DNA of 64,000 nucleotides from Typhlomys cinereus (Eukaryota; Chordata; Mammalia; Rodentia; Platacanthomyidae). How positions within the stretch are numbered: the stretch's first letter is position 1; each line of letters starts with the position of its first letter. Where the stretch lies: positions 3,641,140 to 3,705,139 of the forward strand of contig JALPQD010000125.1 in NCBI GenBank assembly GCA_023101885.1, in the 5' to 3' direction. Made by a program: the position numbers and the translations under genes. Below the pieces are notes generated by a model. It was given only the letters and a program-made list of their open reading frames with translations. It had not been told where the DNA came from and made no database searches. Of this stretch, positions 57,590 to 64,000 are shown in pieces.

Positions 57590-58140
57590 TATTGACTGAC
57601 ACAATCCTTCCCAGGTCTCATGCAAATAAGTGCAATTACATTGATTTCACAAGTGCATTAGTCTCCCATTACCCATGAAACACTATTTGACGTACCTCTG
57701 CCAATCCTCTGGCTCTTACATGCTTTCCAACACCTTTTTTCATGTTGTTCCATGAGACTTGGGGTGCAGGGTGATATAGATGTCCTGTTGATGGCTGAGC
57801 CTTCCACAGTCACTAATTCTCTGCATTTTGGTCAGCTCAGCGCAAATGTTCTGTGTTAAATGTCTTGCATCATAAAAGGAAGTTCTTTTTTTCCATAGAG
57901 AACTGAATGCTGCACTTGTGCATAGGTATCGTGATAAGTATTTGACTGGAGTTTTCATGCAATATCTATACAGTGAAAGAACACAAGTTTGTTTTTCCCT
58001 AGGGGATATGACTTCCCTCCACATGGTTTACAGGACCATTCATGAGTTCCCTACTGAAAAGCAGGTCTGAAATCTAATCAGAGGCGGTTGGTTAGCTCCA
58101 CAGTGTTCATGCCACTACTGTATCCAAGGGCACATCTGCA
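57590..58140 (+). mobile_element. Old L1 (Lx-like) 3' UTR fragment
   Basis: Phrases such as cctctggctcttacatgctttcc, atagatgtcctgttgatggctgagcc, cacagtcactaattctctgc and ggttggttagctcc resemble the 3' part of older rodent Lx-type L1 elements. Diverged; no target duplication found. Confidence 0.5.
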
Positions 58141-59099
58141 GCTAAAGTCTTAAGAGGGAAGATTCTGTTGTCTGAAACTTACATCACAGACTCCTTGGCC
58201 CCCTGTACTGTGATGCTTCCTTACCTTTAGGGTTTGGGGTAATCTAAATGTCATATTTAGTGGCAGACAATCCATAGTTACTTGTTTTCTTCACATTCAC
58301 CATTTGCAATTTTCTGTAATAAACACCTTCCATTGCAAAGTTTCTAAGCTGAGTACTGAGTGCTCCTCTAATCTATGGGTATAATGATAGACGTTTAGAA
58401 AGCAGTTTGATGTATAGTACGTATAATTAAACATTAATATTTTTTCCTCCCACTAGAGTCTGTGATTTCCTCTTCTGTTAGTTAACTTGAATATATTATA
58501 TATTTTTTATTTCATTGACACACTGATACCTACAAATATTGCTTGTAGGATGTAGGAAATATTAGTTTGGATGTATGAGTGCTGTATGTCCATGTTCAAA
58601 TTTCTGAGCCTTGATTTATTAAAGCCCATGGTTCTGAAATCCCAATGTCTGCTCATATGCCCTTTCACTTTTGTACTGAATGAATCATACAACCTCACGA
58701 GATTCAGCTATTCTGTGATATGGCTACTACCTATTGGCAAGTAAAAAATGAAGCTGTGGAGGGTGGAGGATAAGACACTTTCTACAGTAAGTATGAAAAC
58801 CTAGGCTGAAATCAACTTCATTTAGTACCTTCACAAGTGAGTCCCCATTACCTTTAATGTCTCTCTAGCAAGTCAGTTATAAAGAAAACAGCTCAACACC
58901 TTCTTAATCAGACAAGTATGTAAATAATATGACTTATAATCATAACCTTGTTTATGATCATACTAGTGTTTTTTGCCATGGTTCAGATAGTTTTGCATAT
59001 GATCCATGTGAGAATTTCTTTTGTTCAAATTAAATGATTGAGTTTATATGGGTTTATGTTCTTTTTCAAGGACTCAGTGTCTTTTCTGGACATGAGTAA

Positions 59100-59130
<31 letters not shown>

Positions 59131-59639
59131 TGCATATATACATGATTTCAAATGCCAAAGATTGGATGAGAAATTCTGTTTTATAAATCTATAGAGTATC
59201 TTTTGCTGCTTATCTCCATAATTGCAGGATTAGTTGCAAAATCATTACAGGTTTTTTCCAGTTCTGAGCATTCCTACTACAATCTCAAGGGAAGTACAGA
59301 GCACTGTTGACGCTTCGTATTCCCAGAAGTCTGTGGGCACCTGAGCTATAACCTGAGAGATTTCCCGGATGCAGCCATGTATTGCTCAGGACAGAGAATG
59401 GAAAGACGTCGCTGGGGGCAATGGAGAGGACATGCACGACCCTCAGCAGTGGTTTTCCTTTTTCTGTATTTTCCATGCGTGTGACTCTCAGGTAAATGAG
59501 CTGAAGTGTCTACATTCAGATCCTAACACTCTATCATTAGCTAGAAACCTACTGTTACAATATAATTCTCAAGAAGGAAATTCTGTAAGTTTGCCTGTTA
59601 ACTGTTTATTTCTTTCTTTTTCTCTCCCTCCCTCCCTCT

Positions 59640-59870
59640 CTTTCTTTGTCACCTGTTCCCCTTCCCCTTCCCCTTGCCCTTCCCCTTCCCCTTCCCCTTC
59701 CCCTTCCCCTTCCCCTTCCCCTTCCCCTTCCCCTTGCCCTTGCCCTTCCCCTTCCCCTTCCCCTTGCCCTTCCCCTTCCCCTTCCCCTTCCCCTTCCCCT
59801 TCCCCTTCCCCTTCCCCTTCCCCTTCCCCTTCCCCTTCCCTTCCCTTCCCTTCTTCCTTCTTCCTTCTTC
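59640..59870 (+). repeat. (CCCTTC)n hexanucleotide array
   Basis: About 35 copies of a CCCCTT/CCCTTC hexamer with occasional CCCTTG variants, followed by TTCC/TTCTTCC. The array is almost pure pyrimidine on the plus strand. Because the unit is a multiple of three and stop-free, several frames on both strands stay open (Pro-Leu, Pro-Ser, Pro-Phe, Gly-Lys, Gly-Arg dipeptides). None is taken as a gene. Confidence 0.95.
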
Positions 59871-60627
59871 CATATCACCATTTAGGCTCTGTATTATTTT
59901 GCCTGTTATTCTTGGTTTCTATTATCCACCCTGATTTCTGCTTAATGGGTTACATTCTCAGAAGGACTATTGCCTTAGTCTATATATTGGATGTGAAGGC
60001 ATTGTGAATAAAATCTCCATCCTTATACTTTTCTCAGAAAAATCTGTTATTGAGGATTCATAAAAAACTAAGTGTATTAGAAACTACTTGTTTAAATCCT
60101 GGTTAATGATAAAAAGAGTCCAGTTTATGGGAATCTGTTTATAGCACATAGAGAGAAATAGAAATGAAAAGCTTTCATGTAAGGAACACAAAGGAGTGAC
60201 CAAGCACACAAACTTAAGAAGCATCTTGAGGGAAAAAAGATGGAAGAGTCCTGAGCAGATGGAGGATCAGAGGACCCAGAGGATGCTGTAGAACTCAGAA
60301 GATCAGAGTTTGGGTCCTAAGAATTATTTTCATAACTGCTCGATCTTGACTTTCCTCAACACTATTAGGTAAACCTATAGTCTTTCTAACCAACTGAAAC
60401 ACAGGGAACATGAGTGACTTACTGAATATCCCTTCCTGCCAGACTCTTGCAACTAATCACAGCAGAATATGAATTGAAATTGTGAATCAATCATGGTTGG
60501 GTTCTGGGTGGTCAGAGAGCTCTAGAGAAGGCAAACTTGGTAGCATTATGATGCATACGTGCAGAGAAATATGTGTAAGTCCTGGGAGGAAGGGGAAGAG
60601 CTGTCACCACTACTTACAGTAATCCAC

Positions 60628-60762
60628 AACCAACCAACCAACCAACCAAACAACCAAACAACCAACCAACCAACCAACCAACCAACCATACATACAAACA
60701 AACAAACAAACAAACAAACAAACAAACAAACAAACAAACAAACAAACAAACAAACAAACAAA
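60628..60762 (+). repeat. Compound (ACCA)n(AAAC)n microsatellite
   Basis: About 13 CAAC/ACCA units change to about 20 AAAC units after a short atacat bridge. Frames through it are artefacts. Not present at the paralogous position in copy A. Confidence 0.95.
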
Positions 60763-62590
60763 TTGCTTGTGGCAATTGGCATTACTTGCTCACAAATCCT
60801 GAGTCTTTCTTTAATTTTAGTTTTTATTATTGCTATTAACTGTGCAGATTAACAGGAATATAATGTTTCCCATATATATTTGTTGTCTAATTTTTCAACC
60901 CATTCCTCATAAAAACCTCTCTTGTTCTCTTTTTCACATCTCCTTTCCGTTTAGTGCCTCTTCTACATTCAGACAGCCCTCATTAAAAACTGATTATATA
61001 TTTGAAAAAAATGTGTAATCCTTGTCTTTGTTTTTGGTTTACTTTGGGAGATGATTTGAATAAGCCCATCCTTTCAGTCTTCCAGCAACTGGCAACTGGG
61101 GATTGGCAAAGATAATGTGTGTAACAGCAGCAGACTGGGTACATGAAGGCAAAATAAATGAGTTTCAATTTGCATACTTTCAAAAAAACCATTTAAAGAT
61201 TTTTCCTTTTTAAAAAATTCTTTCAGTGTTTCATATAGACATGTGATAAATTTATGATATTTTTATACCTTAACCCCCAATCCCATCCTCTGTTTTCCCA
61301 TTACTACCCTTCTTCTTTCTTGCCAGTCTCCCTCTTATTTTCATGTCTTTTTTCATGTGTGGCTCACTGGATTCCCTCTGGGTTGTCTTTGATGGCATGT
61401 GCCTAAGTACTTGTTAGAGCATAGATCATGTATCAATAGGCATACCATTGAGGAAAATATCTTTTTTGACCACTTGCCTTTAAAGTTTTTATCCAGAGAT
61501 GTTCATTATCTCATATAGCTTTGCAAATACTATCTTCCTTTAGATAGAGATGGACTAGGAAGGGGCAAGAGATTTATTAGGAGGCTTCATATCATGACAT
61601 AGCAATTTGACATCTTAGATCTGCAGTGGGACTGTAGGTGAAATGGGATGAAGAAATGTACTGCTTGGGTTCACTAACTTCATGAACTGCTACATGGCTA
61701 ATCTTGGCTAAAAAGAAATGCTAGTTAAAGCAATATCAGGGGCTCAAGGGTCAGCCCTGGTATAATGATTTTTTCTTCAAAGACAACACAGATGAAAGTA
61801 ACATCAACACGAAATGTTTATTTATTCCACGGTTTTAGGAACTGTGTGCAATTTGATACTGAAATAAATGGTTAAGAAATGATTACCAGTAAATCAAATT
61901 CTTCTGGGAGAAGAGTGATACAGTGAACTGAAGAACTGCCAAAGAAAGGAAGATGTTATACAACTTGATGAATATGAAATGTCATTATCATTTATCATGG
62001 GTTTCCTTTTAGAGAGAGTCTTTTTTTTGTAACTCAGAGCTGGTGGTCTTCCTGCCTTAGCCTGTGATGTGCAGGTAATCATGGGTGTGGGCTATCTTTC
62101 TAGTTGCTTTTCTTCTCTCTGGATGCACAAATGGAAGAACTTGGAGACTTTGGAAATATGGAGCTTAGGCAGTGGAGACACAGTATGTAAAAGAGACAAA
62201 ACAGGAAATGATTATGCTGCAATGAATAAGTATTTAGCTTTGTGAAAGAGAGTAAATAGTAACTGAAGAGGTAGCAATGAAGGGACATTTATCACAGTTC
62301 TCAAATCACATGATATTCATGAGTTGATAAGGAGAAGAGTGTTGCATACCTTCATAGTTAAGAAAAAAATGGCATCAGTAAAATGGAAGACAAAGATGCC
62401 TGTCTTACCAGATGGGTCCCCTGAGACAGCCCAGAGATTTCAGGAACCCGTTACATAGGAAGGCAAGCATGAATGATGCTGCAACCAAGGCAGACTGTGG
62501 CTTTACCATGAAGAACAAGATAAGACATGGGAGACTAAATTATATGCCACTCAGGCCATGTATAGAACTGAGCATTTTTTCTTCATTACA
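60763..62590. other. Upstream region of the OR51 copy B gene
   Basis: No coding sequence. Contains a B1-like minus-strand SINE at about 62010-62100. The paralogous empty site for the SINE/L1 chimera of copy A lies around 62440-62460 (aacccgttacataggaaggc). The receptor promoter presumably lies here or further upstream, but no element can be assigned. Confidence 0.45.
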
Positions 62591-62614
62591 GGACAGAGGT
62601 TCAAACATCTGAAT

Positions 62615-63571
62615 ATGCATCCCAGAATAGGAGGTGAAGCTCACAACGGCTCTGGGCTGCCTCCCTTCATCTTGACAGGACTGCCAGGACTAGAGTCCTC
62701 CCAGCACTGGATGTTTCTGCTCCTTGGTGCCCTCTACACTGTCTCCATTGTGGGCAACGCCCTCATCCTTTTCATTGTCAAGGAAGAGGAGAGTTTGCAC
62801 CAGCCCATGTACTACTTCCTGTCCCTGCTGTCAGTCAATGACCTAGGTGTATCTTTCTCCACACTGCCCACAGTCCTGGCCGTGTTTTGCTTCCATTTAA
62901 GACAAATCAGCTTTAATTCATGCATGTCCCAAATGTTCTTTATTCATCTCTTTTCTTTCATGGAGTCTGGGATTCTGCTGGTCATGAGCTTTGACCGCTA
63001 TGTGGCCATCTGTAACCCCCTGCGCTATGCAACCGTACTGACGGATGCTCGTGTGGTATGGATGGGTGTGTCTGTTTTTCTCCGTAGTTTCTGCATGGTG
63101 TTCCCACTAGCTTTCCTTCTGAAGAGGTTGCCCTTCTGCAAGGCCAACGTGCTCTCCCACGCCTACTGTCTGCATCCTGATCTGATCCGTTTGCCCTGTG
63201 GTGATATTACTATCAATAATATCTTTGGTCTGTTTATTGTCATCTCTACCTTTGGTCTGGACTCTGCCCTCATTCTCCTCTCTTATGTGCTCATCCTCCG
63301 TTCTGTACTTGCCATAGCCTCCCGGGAGGAAAGGCTGAAGACCCTGAACACGTGTGTGTCACACCTGTGTGCTGTGCTCATCTTCTACGTGCCCATGGTC
63401 AGCGTGTCCATGGCTGCGCGCTATGGGAGGCATGCCCCGGAGTACGTTCACACTCTTTTGTCCCTTATTTATCTGTTCGTGCCTCCAATGCTCAACCCTG
63501 TCATCTATTCCATCAAAACCAAGGAGATCCGCAGGAGGCTTTGCAAAATACTGCTAGGGAAAAAGATTTGA
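62615..63571 (+). CDS. Class I olfactory receptor, OR51 family (OR51I-like), copy B
   Basis: An intact 318-residue receptor, a tandem paralogue of the gene at 45484. The frame is open from an upstream ATG at 62558, but that lies before a conserved splice acceptor (cttcattacag, ending 62591) and the paralogue starts at MHPR, so 62615 is chosen. Same motif order: GNALILF, PMYYFLSLLS, MSFDRYVAICNPLRY, AYCLHPDLIRLPCGD, SYVLILRSVL, KTLNTCVSHLCAVLIFY, PPMLNPVIYS. It carries Val at 74, Leu at 112, Ala at 166, Phe at 207, Met at 261, Ser at 263 and Ala at 267 relative to copy A, mostly in TM segments or near the third extracellular loop. Such changes could alter ligand choice. Expected in olfactory cilia. 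Confidence 0.93.
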   Translation: MHPRIGGEAHNGSGLPPFILTGLPGLESSQHWMFLLLGALYTVSIVGNALILFIVKEEESLHQPMYYFLSLLSVNDLGVSFSTLPTVLAVFCFHLRQISFNSCMSQMFFIHLFSFMESGILLVMSFDRYVAICNPLRYATVLTDARVVWMGVSVFLRSFCMVFPLAFLLKRLPFCKANVLSHAYCLHPDLIRLPCGDITINNIFGLFIVISTFGLDSALILLSYVLILRSVLAIASREERLKTLNTCVSHLCAVLIFYVPMVSVSMAARYGRHAPEYVHTLLSLIYLFVPPMLNPVIYSIKTKEIRRRLCKILLGKKI

Positions 63572-63842
63572 GCAGGAGGTTGTTGTGAAGTCATGTGCAG
63601 AGGATTTTTCCCCCAATCTACACATGTTGTCGATCCCTCCCTGCAGAAGAATTTGTAACATCCTGTTTTTTCACTGACCCTTACATTAATATTCCTGTTT
63701 CCAGAGATTTGAATATAGGCTGGTGACAGCTAGTGTTCAGGCTTTGCAAAGACAAAAAGATAATAGTTCAACAAAAAAATATAAGCTCAATTCCTTTCTT
63801 TTTAGATTACAAATATGTATTGTCACGATCATGTCTTAACAT

Positions 63843-63974
63843 GTCTTAACATGTCCCTATAGTCTTTATTTAAATTGATACATCATCCTATATATTGCTT
63901 ATTACCTTGTCTTAACATGTCCCTATAGTCTTTATTTAAATTGATACATCATTCTGTATATTGCTTATTACCTT
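63843..63974 (+). repeat. 66-base direct tandem duplication
   Basis: Two copies of a unit starting gtcttaacatgtccctatag lie at 63843-63908 and 63909-63974, differing at about two bases (cctatata / tctgtata). A further ten-base partial repeat (catgtcttaa) precedes them. Recent slippage or unequal exchange. Confidence 0.9.
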
Positions 63975-64000
63975 GGATTTACTATCATAAGGAGATCATG

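Larger units (their letters stand above)
58141..63760 (+). repeat. Segmental duplication, copy B
   Basis: Paralogous to 39541-46700 in the same orientation, ending beyond the second OR51-type gene. It lacks the L1 tail and the SINE/L1 chimera found in copy A, and gained an (ACCA/AAAC)n block at 60628-60762. It therefore preserves pre-insertion sites. Confidence 0.85.

Noticed and set aside
59369..60007. A 212-codon frame with a long Pro-Ser repeat
   Set aside because: Its openness comes from the CCCTTC hexamer array, which keeps several frames open on both strands. The flanking residues show no domain and the paralogous region in copy A has no equivalent frame.
60628..60762. A CRISPR-like array of direct repeats
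   Set aside because: Units are 4 bases without spacers; a compound microsatellite in a mammalian genome.
62558..62614. A 19-residue amino-terminal extension of the second OR51-type receptor
   Set aside because: It lies across a conserved splice acceptor and has no counterpart in the paralogue, which starts at the MHPR methionine.

Overview
The window is nuclear DNA from a rodent. It carries sparse intronless coding exons in a sea of LINE-1 copies, tRNA-derived SINEs, B1/ID-type SINE remnants and MaLR-type solo LTRs. The gene content (two testis-type ubiquilins next to class I olfactory receptors) marks the OR51/OR52 cluster beside the beta-globin locus, corresponding to human 11p15.4. B1-like and ID-like SINEs point to a rodent. 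The abundant tRNA-derived SINE and the L1 5' ends do not look like those of mouse or rat, so a non-murine rodent is likely; that is inference.

Layout. 0-3 kb: upstream DNA of Ubqln3. 3.1-5.0 kb (+): Ubqln3, single coding exon. 5-24 kb: repeat-rich spacer with SINEs, a MaLR-type LTR interrupted by an L1 tail, and a full-length but dead L1 on the minus strand (15.2-22.9 kb) that itself hosts three nested insertions. 24.1-25.7 kb (+): Ubqlnl, single coding exon behind a tandem CRE element. 26-31.7 kb: repeats and a solo LTR. 31.8-32.8 kb (-): class I olfactory receptor, probably Or52d1. 33-39.5 kb: unique DNA, then three plus-strand L1 tails, one with a twin-priming inversion. 39.5-46.7 kb and about 58.1-63.8 kb: two copies of an old segmental duplication, each ending in an OR51-type receptor (45.5-46.4 and 62.6-63.6 kb, +), about 96% identical in protein. 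46.7-58 kb, between the copies: a full-ended L1 with CpG-rich 5' monomers, a polyadenylated retrocopy in the same target site, a solo LTR and a head-to-tail pair of L1 tails.

Working together. The two ubiquilins are expected in male germ cells as shuttles between ubiquitinated clients and the proteasome; the three receptors are seven-transmembrane odorant GPCRs. No functional link between the two groups is implied beyond shared location. The most informative content is the record of retrotransposition: target-site duplications can be read for most insertions. They reveal a SINE/L1 chimera with a paralogous empty site, one target site used twice, and two L1 lineages with unrelated 5' ends. The receptor pair shows mosaic identity suggesting gene conversion.
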